Below, piece by piece: positions 1 to 11,249 of a stretch of 64,000 nt of DNA; positions within the stretch are counted from its first letter, which is position 1; each line of letters opens with the position of its first letter. Under the pieces are notes generated by a model. It was given only the letters and a program-made list of their open reading frames with translations, did not search any database and was not told the DNA's origin. The DNA is from Hypericum androsaemum (Eukaryota; Streptophyta; Magnoliopsida; Malpighiales; Hypericaceae). Where the stretch lies: NCBI GenBank assembly GCA_963995505.1, contig OZ023192.1, forward strand, positions 16,661,001 through 16,725,000. The letters run 5' to 3'. The position numbers and the translations under genes were made by a program.

Positions 1-232
1 AAGACATAAGAGTATTCCCACCATGAGTCTACAGAAATAATGACAAAATTCTCGTGGGGCCCAGATAAATATCCTTCCGTTCTCGCGATGCAGGCCCAGA
101 AGGCAGAAGAGTATTCCCACCACGAGTCTATAGAAACAACGATGGAATTCTCGGGGGTACAGATAAATACCCTTCCGTTCCTGCGAGGCGGGCCCAGATG
201 ACAGAAGAGTATCCCCACCACGAGTCCAGATA
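1..232. repeat. Tandem repeat, about 99-bp unit, 2.3 copies
   Basis: Two full units (about 1-100 and 101-198) and the start of a third (199-232) can be aligned by eye. Each runs from an 'agagtattcccaccac' stretch to 'gggcccaga'. The units differ at several positions, so the array is not very recent. It begins at or before the window edge, so the true copy number is unknown. It belongs to the sequence that Copia-1 later interrupted and may be part of an old LTR. Confidence 0.75.
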
Positions 233-562
233 ATTTCCACACTCCTCCTCCATTTGATTATATACACCTCAAGTTACCCAGTAACCCTTTTTACACAGTG
301 TGTATAAACTACGAGGCCCAATAGACGTAGGAATAATCCCACATTACATAACAGAACTAAACAATTGAACACAACCGAATAGTGACAGAACCAAACTAAT
401 GTCACAACTTATACAACCAGACAAAGTACTTAATAAAATCAATAATCACACAGAACATACCATACTCTCGTTCGGCCATGAATCCGTAATCAAAACGAAT
501 AAGTTAGTCAGAAACCTTAACACAAGTCATATATCCGTCAAAATCAGAAACAAACTAATATG
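233..562. other. Non-coding flank left of Copia-1; possible old LTR sequence
   Basis: No open frame or recognisable gene is seen. The stretch ends in the 5-bp target duplication 'acata' (563-567) of Copia-1. It was contiguous with 4494 onward before that insertion. Read together on the minus strand, the two pieces look like the post-TATA part of a long LTR, but this is inference. Confidence 0.35.
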
Positions 563-567
563 ACATA

Positions 568-832
568 TGTTAGGGTTTGTCTCAAATTCTAGACAAATTA
601 GTACTCTATTCCTATTTAGAGTAGGATAATAATCTCCTATATATATCGGCCTATGCCTAGGTTGTGTGTAGTCGAGAGTTGTGAGGTAGCGAGAACCTTC
701 ACGGAGGCCTTGTAACCGATTGGACTCACATAGCGGACGACTCTCCTTTGCCCGTGGTTTTCTCCCCGTCTTGGGGTTTCCACGTAAATCTCGTGTGTTG
801 CGTTTTACTCATTTCGATATGATTTCTCAATA
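568..832 (+). repeat. Copia-1 5' LTR (265 bp)
   Basis: The repeat is TG...CA-like (the last bases here are 'caata', against 'caaca' in the 3' copy). It contains a TATATATAT promoter-like box at about 638-646. It differs from the 3' LTR at a handful of positions and by a 4-bp indel near 665. Confidence 0.93.
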
Positions 833-833
833 A

Positions 834-851
834 TTAGTATCAGAGCCGGAT
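834..851 (+). promoter_or_regulatory. Copia-1 primer-binding site
   Basis: The motif TTAGTATCAGAGCCGG lies directly after the 5' LTR. It matches the initiator-methionine tRNA complement used by plant copia elements, with 'tagtatc' in place of the usual 'tggtatc'. That is one G-to-A change. Confidence 0.8.
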
Positions 852-1542
852 CAAAGACTCGAGTTTTTGACAAAAAAAATTGAACAGTAACCGATTTCGA
901 TTTGGGGAAAATCGGGATTTAGGGTTTTAGAGCCGTCAGCCACGACCAGCTGACCGCCGCCCCGACCAGCCCGCCGCCCGTCGTCCTCGATGTCGCCTAG
1001 AGGAAGCAACCACCCCGCGCACCGTCGCCGCGTCTGGGGAGGAGATTTATTGATCTGCCGCTCGCCCGTTCTCGAAAAAGTCAAACCCGATGCGAGAGAA
1101 ACCTGACTCCATCTGAGCCCACTGTCGCCCGCCGCTTCCCGTGCTTGCCGCCCTGCTGCCTGTCGCAGCGGAGGAAGAGACTAAGGTCGCACGCCGCCCT
1201 ATCCGCCGTTGGAGAGCTCACTGTTGGGGAGAGAGAGAAGGACCGACGGGAAGAGAGAAAAACTCCCTAAAACCCCACGCGCCGCTAGTGGCTGATCATC
1301 GTTCTGCCGCGCCTGCTTGACACCGACCGAGGCCGAGCTCGTGGCTGCCTGCTAGCCGTCCACCTGCCACGCGCCGTGGTGGTTCGTTCAGCCACCGCCG
1401 CCTTGGAGATTTTGGGTTGAAAAACCCTAATTTTGTGTTGACTTGGTCAACAATTTGATTGGTTGACCTAAAGTCAACTATTTTGGTTGATTTTAGTTTC
1501 TAACCTATTATGGGCTGATATCTTGGTTCGAGGTATTTCAGG

Positions 1543-4137
1543 ATGACTTTCATGAAGTATAAAATCCCTCAATTGACGAGAAAAACTAATTTTTCCTTGT
1601 AGCAGGTGAAAATACGCGCTATTCTGATACATTTCGAGCTGGATGAGACTCTGCTTGATGAGAAGTCAATGCCTTCGAGTTGGGATACTGCGATGAAAGC
1701 GTCAAAGAACCGTAAGGCTATGAGTCAGATTCAGTTGCACTTGTTAGATGATATTTTGCGGGACGTGTTGAAGGAGATAACAGCTTCCTCATTGTGGGCA
1801 AAGCTTGAAAAGTTGTGCATGCCCAAGAGTTTGACCAACAAACTGCGCTTGAAGCAATGACTGTTTTCTATCCGGATGCAAGAAGATAAGTCTGTTCATG
1901 ACCACCTTAATGAATTTAAGGATATAATGGCTGATCTTAGAACTCTGGATGTGAAGTATGATGATGAAGATCTTACTTTATTGTTATTGTGCTCGTTGCC
2001 TGCCTCTTATCAGCAATTCAGGAATACTCTGTTGTTCAGCCATGATACTCTGAGTTGGGATAATGTTCATGATTCACTCTTAGAGAAGGAGAGAATTGAT
2101 AAGCATACAGTTAATTCCTCTGAAAATAGCCAAGGGAATGGCTTGTTTGTGAGAGGGAGGTCTGAAGAGAGGAATGCTAAGTCTAGTTCGGGGAACAAAA
2201 GCAGGAGTAAGTCAAGGTCAAGGCACAAGGATAAGACTTGTTTCAAGTGTCATAAGGTTGAGCATATTAGATGGTATTGTTCGGAGTTGCAGAACAAGAA
2301 GAAGGGTGAAAAATTTGATGATCCGAAAGGAGAGAGTTCTGACATCGACAGTGCTAGTGTTGCCACCACTACTCAGATAGAGTCTGATGGAGACCTTTTG
2401 TCTGTGATTGATGGAAAGTCTAAGTTTGATAATGCTTGGGTCCTTGATTCTGCTTGCACGTTTCATATGTGTCCCATCAGGGATTGGTTTTCAACATATG
2501 AAAGTGCAGAGGGTAATGTCCTTATGAGAAATAATTTTGTCTGCAAGGTTATTGGTATTGGCACAGTGAAGATCAAGATGCATGATGGTGTCATTCGAAC
2601 CTTGATGAATGTGAGGCATATCCCTGATTTGAAGCAAAACTTGATTTTGCTGAGTACTCTTGATTCATCGGGATACAGGTACACCGGAGAAGGTGGAGTT
2701 TTTCGTGTGAGTAAGAACTCATTAGTGCATATGAAGGCCAAGAAGGAGGTTGGGAATCTGTATATTTTCCAGGGTTCTACAGTTATAGGGACTGCTGCTG
2801 TTGCTGTATCTGGCTCGTTGACAGATTCTGAGAATACCTCATTGTGGCATATGCGACTTGGTCACATGAGCGAGAAAGGCATGACCGAGCTGAACATGAG
2901 AGGATTATTATGTGCACAGGGTATTGGAAAGCTAGAATATTGTGAGCACTGTGTGTTTGGCAAGTAGAAGAAAGTCAGTTTTCAGAAAGGTGTGCACACT
3001 ACAAAAGGAATACTTGACTATGTTCATTATGATCTTTGGGGATCATCTCAAGTTGCATCAAAGAATAGTTTCAAGTATATGCTGACTATCATTGATGATT
3101 ATTTAAGAAAGGTGTGAGCGTTTTTCTTGAAGAGCAATGATTACGTCTTTGTCACTTTCAAGTAGTGAAAGACTATGATTGAGAAGCAGACTGGGAGAGA
3201 TGTCAAGCATCTCCGCACAGACAATGGATTGGAGTTTTGCTCTAGTTAGTTTGATGAGTTCTGCAAGAATGAGGGTATTGTCAGGCATAAGACAATCTCT
3301 GGTACACCTCAACAGAATAGAGTCGCTGAAAGAATGAATAGAACTTTGTTGGAGAAAGTTCATTGTATGCTATCAAATGCTGGTTTGCCTAAGTCGTTTT
3401 GGGCTGAAGCTGCTTCCACTGCCTGTCACCTTGTAAATCGTTCACCTCATGCATCTCTTGATTACAAGGTACCTGAAGAAATATCGTCTGAAAATCCTCC
3501 TAGTTATGCTGGTTTGAAGATATTTGGGTGTCCTGCCTATGCTCATGTGAATTATGGCAAGTTAGAGCCAAGATCTGTGAAATGTATCTTCCTTGGCTAT
3601 GCTTCTGGAGTGAAGGGATACAAGTTGTGGTGTCCCGAGCTGTCTAAGATCTTGTTGAGTAGGAATATTATTTTCAAAGAGACAGACATGTTGAGTACGA
3701 GGGAGGATGTTTCTTCACCTGGTATTTCCAGTGCTCCAAGTGTGGACTTGCAAAAGTTAAAAGTACAGGTGGAGTTTGATGCTGATCCAGAAGTGAGTTT
3801 CTACCGTGATGTTGATTGCCATGATCCTACTCGTGATGGATTGTCTGATGAAGCTGAGAATGTTGGCACAGTTGAGAGGGAGCCAGCGTATTCCATTGCT
3901 AGAGACAGGCCCAGAAGAACTATCAGGCCTTCACAGAAGTTGGGTGAGGCTGGTATTGTTGCTTTTGCCTTGAGTGTGGCAGAAGAAGTTGATAGCAGTG
4001 ATGAACTGTCTAGTTACTCAGATGCTATGAAGTCGAAGGACTCTGCTAGAGGGTTGGTTGCTATGGAGGAGGAGATCGAATCGCTTCCCGCTACTAAGTT
4101 CGAGCATTGCTTGGATTTGGTAGGTGTTCGTGCTTGA
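1543..4137 (+). pseudogene. Copia-1 gag-protease-integrase frame with fused RNase H tail (dead)
   Basis: One reading frame can be followed from about 1600 to 4137. It shows a gag domain, a CX2CX4HX4C zinc knuckle (about 2239-2280), an aspartic protease core VLDSACTFHM (about 2440) and the GAG-pre-integrase HMRLGHMSEKG motif with its paired cysteines. The integrase core follows, with its TDNG and TPQQN motifs. Stops interrupt the frame at 1600, 1858, 2965, 3115, 3163, 3166 and 3247, and there is a small frameshift near 1580. Every stop is explained by one transition (CAG to TAG, CGA to TGA, or TGG to TAG/TGA). Near 4084 the sequence passes in frame from MEEEIES (start of the RT region) to KFEHCLDLVGV (the last residues of RNase H in this lineage). 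All of RT and most of RNase H are therefore deleted. The protein is non-functional. Confidence 0.9.
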
Positions 4138-4219
4138 TGCTGATTGCCCTTAGGAGCTGGTGGTGAAGATGGAGCAGCGTTGATGTTGGAGTCATAGAAT
4201 TTAGTCCAATGTGGAGATT

Positions 4220-4488
4220 TGTTAGGGTTTGTCTCAAATTCTAGACAAATTAGTACTCTATTCCTATTTAGAGTAGGGTAATAATCTCCTATATATATCG
4301 GCCTATACCTAGGTCTTTTGTGTGTAGTCGAGAGTTGTGAGGTAGAGAGAACCCTCACGGAGGCCTTGTAACCGATTGGACTCAAATAGTGGACGACTCT
4401 CCCTTGCCAGTAGTTTTCTCCCCGTCTTGAGGTTTCCACGTAAATCTCGTGTATTGCGTTTTACTCGTTTCGATCTGATTTCTCAACA
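4220..4488 (+). repeat. Copia-1 3' LTR (269 bp)
   Basis: It matches 568-832 closely, starts TGTTAGGG, ends CA and is followed by the 'acata' target duplication. The preceding 'atgtggagattt' is the polypurine tract. Confidence 0.93.
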
Positions 4489-4493
4489 ACATA

Positions 4494-5102
4494 CATATTT
4501 CGAAAACCATAAAAATCCTAGGCCCACCGCAGAAATCACAGAACTCAACTTACAAAATATAAAACCAAAATAATTTCAGAAACACAAAACAGTAGCCACG
4601 TTGAAAGATTATATTTAGCATACTGTGTCTTGGATTAATTCATATCTATATTATATTCTTGCACAAACAATAGCCACGTTATATTAGTTCATGATCCAAA
4701 ACCACCACACAGTGTCATAACCTTTATTTATGGCATTATTATATATGCATATTGACTTATCATCCTATCACCGAAGAATAAGACCATTAAGCATGGTTAA
4801 TAAATTATTAAGTTCGTGTAAAGCATATATTGATTTTCACAGAAACATGAAGCGATCAGAGCGATATGTTCACAAATCGATGGTCTTTTCCGGGAGCGAT
4901 TACCATACAGATCATGCAAATATCAACGAAAGCCACATACAACATCTAAACGAAACCATAAACATAAAAACCGACTTACCTCGTGCTCGAGGGCCCCATT
5001 GATCCTATTCAGTTCCGGTTTTGTCTCCCCCCATGGTACGTCTACAAACCTTATATTTATAGTACCAGTTGACCTAGACAAGGGGCAAGGGTTAAGGTTA
5101 AG
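4494..5102 (-). other. Possible Ty3/gypsy-type LTR remnant with a minus-strand promoter
   Basis: On the minus strand a TATAAATA box (5054-5061) is followed about 30 nt later by a short leader. A strong splice donor, GAG|GTAAGT, lies near 4983. After that comes a T-rich, intron-like stretch that continues across the Copia-1 insertion to position 1. A promoter, short leader and long T-rich tail with embedded tandem repeats fit the R-U5 part of a long LTR. A non-coding first exon of a host gene is the alternative. I cannot identify a coding region. The last five bases are the target duplication 'ttaag' of Copia-2. Confidence 0.35.
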
Positions 5103-5296
5103 TGTTGAAATACAATAACTTGTATAGCAAGTTGTCGTAGTTGATTAGGAAACAAAAATATTGAGATCAAGTTGAATAGGAAAATGTCTTGGTAGACAAG
5201 TCAGGGTAGGAAACGTAAAAGTCCTAACCCTAGTATGTAATCTTGTATATAAGCTCGAGAAGCTAATGAAAAAAGTGTGCAGCGTACAATTTTACA
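5103..5296 (+). repeat. Copia-2 5' LTR (194 bp)
   Basis: It begins TGTTGAAAT and ends TTTTACA. It is nearly identical to 9678-9871. Confidence 0.95.
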
Positions 5297-5385
5297 TGGT
5301 ATCGGAGCAATCGATCCTGGTACAATAAGCCAACACAAAAAAAAAAATTTTACCTGCTGCCAAATCCTAAACCCCTACTAAAATA

Positions 5386-8300
5386 ATGTCGACAGGTTCA
5401 GCAAGCGGTGACATTATAGCAAATTCATCGCCGATTTCAAGTGGATTTGTGGACGCACAGTCCGTCTATTATATCCATGCCTCGGATAATCCGGGGCACG
5501 TTTATGTCAGTGATCTGCTCCACGACAGCAACTACGGGGAGTGGGTCGCGGATATGACAAATGCTCTTTATGCCAAGAACAAGCAAGGCTTCGTGGACGG
5601 AACCATACAGTGTCCAGCAATGACCTCGCCTGAATTTTCCTTGTGGATGCGCTGCGACGCCATGGTGAAAGGATGGCTCAAGAGCGCGATGAAGAAGGAT
5701 ATTCGTGCGAGCGTGCGATATGCTAGGACAGCGGCTGAGATATGGAAGGACTTGGGCGAACGCTTTGGCAAAGGAAGTGCACCTAGAGCTTATGAGTTAC
5801 GGAGATCGATAACTCAGTTGAGGCAAGACCAGTTGACGGTCTCGGCCTATTACACCAAGCTGAAAGGTCTGTGGGATGAAGTGCATGCCATAAATCCCCT
5901 ACCTAGATGCACATGTGGAAGCTGTACATGTGACGTTTCTAAGCAAGTGTCAGCCATGAGAGAAAAAGAGAGGTTGTATGATTTTCTGATGGGCCTTGAT
6001 GAGAATTTTGGCATTGTCAAAACACAGATCTTGAGCACCAATCCCCCACCAAGCATCGGAGCAGCCTACCACCTCGTGGCAGAAGACGAACAGCAGAGAA
6101 ATTTGTCTGCAGGTCATCGAACCAACACGGAGGGAGCCGTGTTTCAGGTGCAAGCCGGAAAGGGTGTTGCACGAAAGAACCCTAAGGGGGAGCGTCCCCG
6201 ATGCGAGCACTGCAGAAAAGTTGGGCACTCGGAGGATGGGTGTTTCGAGTTGATTGGATATCCACCCGGCTGGGAAAAGCGGGGACAGTGGGATTCGAAT
6301 CTAAAGCAAAGTAGGCCCACGGGGCCACGACCTAAGGCACCATAGGTCACGCTAGAGTCCAGCCCGGTACCAGGCCTCAGCAAGGAACAATACGTCAGTC
6401 TCTTGCGGTGTCTTGGTGGCGAAGGAGATGCAAATAAACCAAGTGAGCCAAAAGTAAACATGGCGGGTAAAGTCCCTTATGCTCGGGTTTGGATAGTTGA
6501 TTCGGGAGCATCCGAACATATTGTTTCAGACATAACGTTGTTTCAGGGAAAGATTCGGAAAGAGCAACATTTGCCTGTGAAAATTCCCAATGGGGACAAC
6601 GTTTCGGTCCAGGGAATTGGTGAAGTTAAATTGACAAAGGACATCACTTTAAATCATGTTCTTTATATACCTGATTTTTAGTGCAATCTGCTTTCTGTAA
6701 GTCGTTTGACAAGTGACTACGACTATTTTTTCACTTTCCTTCCGGATTCTTGTCTTGTACAGGACTTACCAACGAGGAGCCTGATTGGTCGGGGTAGGCG
6801 TAGTGACGGATTGTACTTCCTCGATCCAGTACAAGATGGAGGGGTGGTAATGGCAACACAAGGACAAGACAATTTTCAAGTGTGGCATCGACGGCTAGGG
6901 CATCCATCACGTGAGAAAATGTCGCAATTATCTTTTCTTAATGGCAAATTAGGGGATAGGTTGCAATGTGATTCATGTTTTAGAGCCAAACAGACAAGGC
7001 TTCCTTTTTCAAGAAGTTCAATAAAGACTATTGCATATTTTGATACAATCCATTATGATATTTGGGGTCCCTACCGTGTTAGTTCTTTAATGGGAGCACG
7101 ATATTTTCTCACCATCATCGATGATTTCAGCCGTGGTACATGGGTGTATCTAATGCATCAAAAGTCGGAAGTTGGAGATCTCATGCATTCCTTTTACAAT
7201 CTTGTAAAGATGCAATTTGGCGCACACATTAAAAGAGTGCAAAGCGATAATGGAACTGAATTCAAATCGGGTCGCATGTTGCAATTTTATGTCGAGTATG
7301 GGATTATTCTGCAGACATCTTGTGTTGACACGCCACAACAAAACGGAGTAGTGGAAAGAAAGCACAGACATATTCTTGATACAGCAAGAGCTCTCAGGTT
7401 TCAGGCAAGTTTACCGATTGAATTTTGGGGGGAGTGTGTGCTTATGGCAGTTTACCTTATCAATAGATTGCCATCATCGGTTCTTCAACATAAAATACCA
7501 TACGAGATCATGTATGGCAAACCACCGAGGTATGAGCACTTCAGGAGTTTTGGTTGCCTTGCATATGCACACAAGCGCACCTCCGACAAGTTCGATGAGA
7601 GGGGGAGAAAGTGCATATTCTTGGGATACCCTTCTGGTCAAAAGGGATACAAGATTTTTGATTTGATCACTGGAGAAGTTTTGGTCAGTCGAGATGTCAC
7701 ATTTGTTGAGGATCATTTTCCCTTTGCGAAGGAGTCAGCTCCACAACGAGACAATTTGGTCGAAGAGCTTGACAAGCTCGATGTTAATTCTGACATGGAA
7801 TTCTATGATGAGGCTGATGATGAGCGGCCAAGACAGCCAGAGATCAATAGTGATGATTTAGAGGGGCCAATTGATGATGGAAGTGATAGTACACGGGTTG
7901 ATCACATGGCCGAGAATGTGACAGCGGAGGACGAAGTTATTGGCAGACCGCAGCGAAGTCGGAGGTTGCCAGCTCACTTATAGAATTTTGAAATCATGTT
8001 ACCACCCTCCATCACGTCACTAGAGCCAGCTCAACCGTCAGGTAACTCCACGGTATATCCTCTTTCTCATTTTGTGAGTTATGAATGTTTTTCTGGACCG
8101 CACAAAGCTTTACTTACAGCCATCACATCGCATGATGAGCCAACAAGTTTTGAGCAGGCTGTGAAACATCAGCATTGGAGGGATGCCATGAAACATGAAA
8201 TTGAAGCTCTAGAATCCAATGGTACTTGGACCTTGCAAACACTACCGAAGGGGAAGCGAGTGGTAGACTCAAAGTGGGTTTACAAGGTCAAGTTCAAACC

Positions 8301-9670
8301 AAATGGAGAGGTGGAACGATACAAGGCAAGATTGGTGGCACGAGGTTTTACACAGGTTGAAGGTATAGATTTTCATGAAACCTATGCACCTGTGGCCAAG
8401 TTGGTGACGGTCCGATGTTTGCTTTCGGTAGCAGTCAAGAAAGATTGGTTTGTACATCAGTTGGACGTAAACAATGTGTTCCTACACGGTGATCTATGCG
8501 AGGAAGTGTATCTCAAGGTTCCACAAGGTTTTTCCAAGGCTGGAAGTGGTAAAGTTTGTAGGTTACATAAGTCATTGTATGGCTTGAGGCAAGCTTTAAG
8601 GAGTTGGTACACCAAATTTACCAAGGCTTTGCTCAAGAAGAAATTCGTGCAATCCCAAGCAGATCATTCATTATTCTTTTATCGAGATCAGAGAGTGACA
8701 ATTATGGCTCTCATCTATGTAGATGATGTCATCTTGGCAGGCACAGATGAAGGAAGAATCAATGAGATCAAGGCTTATTTGGACAAAGAGTTCGGAATTA
8801 AAGACTTAGGTCCGCTGAAATACTTCTTGGGCATAGAAGCAGCAAGAACGGCACAGGGGCTTGTGCTTAGCCAGCGAAAGTACACGCTGGATATTTTAAA
8901 GGAATGCGGTAAGCAGGGTAGCAAATCAGCCGAGTTTCCAATCGAGCAGAATCATAAACTTGCAGCACAAAGGGAGTGAGTTGGCAGACCAGGGCAGATA
9001 TCGAAGGTTAGTGGGATGACTTATGTACCTCGTTATAACTCGTCCTGACCTAGCCTATATTGTTGGGATTCTTAGTCAGTTTGTCAGCTGTCCGCGTGAG
9101 GAACATATGGCAGCGGCGGATCGGGTTGTTGAATACTTGAAGGGCACGGCAGGCCAGGGTATTCTAATGCGAGCTGACCTGGATGAGACGTTAGTGGCAT
9201 ATTGTGATGCTGACTGGGGAGGGTGCCTGGATACAAGGCGTTCGAGAACTGGTTATTACATGGCAATAGGAGGCTCTCCAGTTTCTTGGCGCAGCAAAAA
9301 GTAGTCTGTGGTGGCACGATCCACAGCAGAAGCGGAGTATAGAGCGATGGCCTCAATAGTTAGTGAAGTAATATGGTTGAGGTGGTTGTTACAAGATTTG
9401 GGCATGGCACAACGTTGGGCTACACCACTACATTGTGATAACCAAGCAGCTTTACATATAGCTATGAATCCAGTGTTTCATAAGCGAATGAAGCATGTGG
9501 AGATTGATTGTCATTTTGTACGAGAACGTATTCAATCCAAAGAGATTGCGCCACTAAAGATATCCACGGAAAATTAGCTAGCAGATATCTTCACTAAAGC
9601 TCTAGGCAAAGAGCGGTTTCGTAGTCTACTTGGCAAGTTGGGTGTTGTTGATTTACACGCGCCAACTTGA
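5386..9670 (+). pseudogene. Copia-2 gag-pol polyprotein with six nonsense codons and one frameshift
   Basis: The frame starts at ATG 5386. The gag begins with a YYIHASD type N-terminus (Retrotran_gag_3 class) and has a CX2CX4HX4C-like zinc knuckle (about 6200-6245). The protease core IVDSGASEH is near 6495. The integrase HHCC region, WHRRLGHPSREK onward, is near 6883. The integrase core has QSDNGTEF and TPQQNGVVERKHR motifs. RT begins about 8150 and includes the YVDD catalytic box (about 8719). RNase H includes the CDADWGG motif (about 9203). Stops lie at 6343, 6679, 7981, 9302 and 9575 (all CAG to TAG in a glutamine position) and at 9017 (CGA to TGA). A single frameshift lies near 8960. Otherwise the frame is continuous to the natural stop at 9668, so the element died very recently. 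Confidence 0.93.
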
Positions 9671-9677
9671 GGGAGAG

Positions 9678-9871
9678 TGTTGAAATACAATAACTTGTAT
9701 AGCAAGTTGTCGTAGTTGATTAGGAAACAAAAATATTGAGATCAAGTTGAATAGGAAAATGTCTTGGTAGACAAGTCAGGGTAGGAAACGTAAAAGTCCT
9801 AACCCTAGTATGTAATCTTGTATATAAGCTCGAGAAGCTAATGAGAAAAGCGTGCAGCATACAATTTTACA
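9678..9871 (+). repeat. Copia-2 3' LTR (194 bp)
   Basis: It matches the 5' LTR except for three transitions and is followed by the 'ttaag' duplication. Confidence 0.95.
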
Positions 9872-10011
9872 TTAAGTGGTAATTTATCTTATGCTACTCA
9901 AAGTTATCATGAATATCAAAGCAATACTCAAAGACATTATGAATTGTCAAATAGATTTTTCGATTCTTACAGTGAGGATTGTAGGAGTGAGCAGCTTCTG
10001 TGTTTAGCTTA
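9872..10011 (+). pseudogene. C-terminal remnant of a duplicated DAD1-like lipase
   Basis: Reading from the target duplication, the frame encodes about 46 residues. They end in the same SEDCRSEQLLCLA tail and stop codon as the intact lipase at 11888-13408. The residues before the tail are rich in Ser, Gln and Tyr and differ from the intact copy. The rest of this lipase is not found upstream of Copia-2, so it was lost before or during the rearrangement. The downstream 1.1 kb is also duplicated, which shows that this was a gene-scale tandem duplication. Confidence 0.8.
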
Positions 10012-11095
10012 GTCGGTCATTGGTGACTTGTAAATTGAAAATTAAGATGTTAATAAAATCCTGATTTTGATCTAATTATGTTATGATCCATATTTAACCA
10101 TGATTATGCTACTAACAAGTACTTAGATAAACTGAGAGAGTTATTCTAGTTTAATTAAGAGCTCTCGAGTTCGAGCCGTTGGAAACACAACGATGTTAAA
10201 TACTTGTTCGAAAAATTTTGTCACATTTCAAAGGTCCTATTTGGCTTAAATCTGGATTAATCGATCCAGTGTGTCTGAATACGAAGTGGCATAACAACAC
10301 TAATGCTCTCTTAACTTTTTCCCAAAAAAATAAAAAATATGTTAATATTTGCTCATGGTGGACTAGCAAGGTTAGTCTTGTTAGAGGCATATATCCTAGA
10401 CCAAAGTTTTAAGGCGAATAATTTGTTGGTTCTCGTTCATGTTAGTAAAAGCAACGATGTGAAACTTGCTATGGTGTAACATTAAATATTCCATATCCTA
10501 ATTAACGCAAAACTTTGTGAGTACTGTAATTAGTAGTTGGAATTTTATGTCTTTATCAATTATAAATAGTGTCGGAAAATCTTACATTGAGAAACGGAGA
10601 ATTGTTAGATAAAAAAATTACTTACATAATACCAAAACGAGTATATCTTGTGATCTATTGTTATAGAACCAATGTTTCATTGATCGTGACGAGGTACGTT
10701 CAACCCATATTAATTAGTAATTAACTGTATTTCATATTAGAAAATCTATTATATATCAGCTATTATACCGCGGATATAACATTATACACTGCTATACCAA
10801 AAAAAAGAAAAAGAACTTTCACACATTGTCACCTAATATTCTTCTTCTTTTTTGGTAGAAGTCAAAAAGTCTACTATACCAAAAAAGTTGGCCAATACAT
10901 TCCTTGGAGGCAGCACGCCCATGCTTGATTAATTTTCCAAGCATCCTCTGAAAAAAAAAATTCCAAGTTGCGATAAGGACAGCAATACTGTGGCGTGGGT
11001 CACATGCACTATTCTTCTTCCCCGAGGCAGTCCTTAAATCTATATTTTTTCTTTTCAACTTACAATATTTTTATTGAAGGAACTAATCTAGAGCC
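9960..11095. repeat. Tandem duplication, copy A (matches 13360-14475)
   Basis: The end of the lipase coding sequence and about 1.1 kb of 3' flank align along their whole length with the region after the intact lipase. There are scattered substitutions and small indels (for example near 10090 and 10300). The match ends close to 'caatatttttattgaaggaactaatcta' (about 11065-11092). Confidence 0.88.
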
Positions 11096-11249
11096 TATTC
11101 AAATAAATAAAAAATTAAAATTTACTTAAAAATATTTTATTTCATGTGAAAAATGTTATTGAAAAAATTATTTTTAAAATATAGTTTGATAATATTTGAT
11201 TCTTGATATTTAGCGAGTTGCCAAATTACCATTGGTGGGAAGGTGGCTA

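Larger units (their letters stand above)
568..4488 (+). mobile_element. Copia-1: Ty1/copia LTR retrotransposon, internally deleted
   Basis: The element is bounded by LTRs starting TGTTAGGG and ending in CA, with matching 5-bp target duplications 'acata' at 563-567 and 4489-4493. A primer-binding site (TAGTATCAGAGC type, about 836-848) follows the 5' LTR. A purine-rich polypurine tract (about 4209-4219) precedes the 3' LTR. The internal region encodes gag, protease and integrase. Reverse transcriptase and RNase H are missing: the frame jumps from the first residues of the RT region to the last residues of RNase H. At about 3.9 kb it is shorter than a full copia element. It could only move with proteins from another element, and its own frame is also broken by stops. 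Confidence 0.95.
5103..9871 (+). mobile_element. Copia-2: young Ty1/copia LTR retrotransposon, full length but coding-dead
   Basis: LTRs of 194 bp (5103-5296 and 9678-9871) flank the element, with identical 5-bp target duplications 'ttaag' at 5098-5102 and 9872-9876. The primer-binding site 'tggtatcggagca' starts right after the 5' LTR at 5297. A polypurine tract 'cttgagggagag' precedes the 3' LTR. By eye the LTRs differ at only three sites, all transitions near their 3' ends (about 1.5%). The insertion is therefore recent on a retrotransposon timescale. It landed in the C-terminal codons of a truncated lipase copy. The order of domains (gag, protease, integrase, RT, RNase H) is the copia order. 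Confidence 0.97.
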
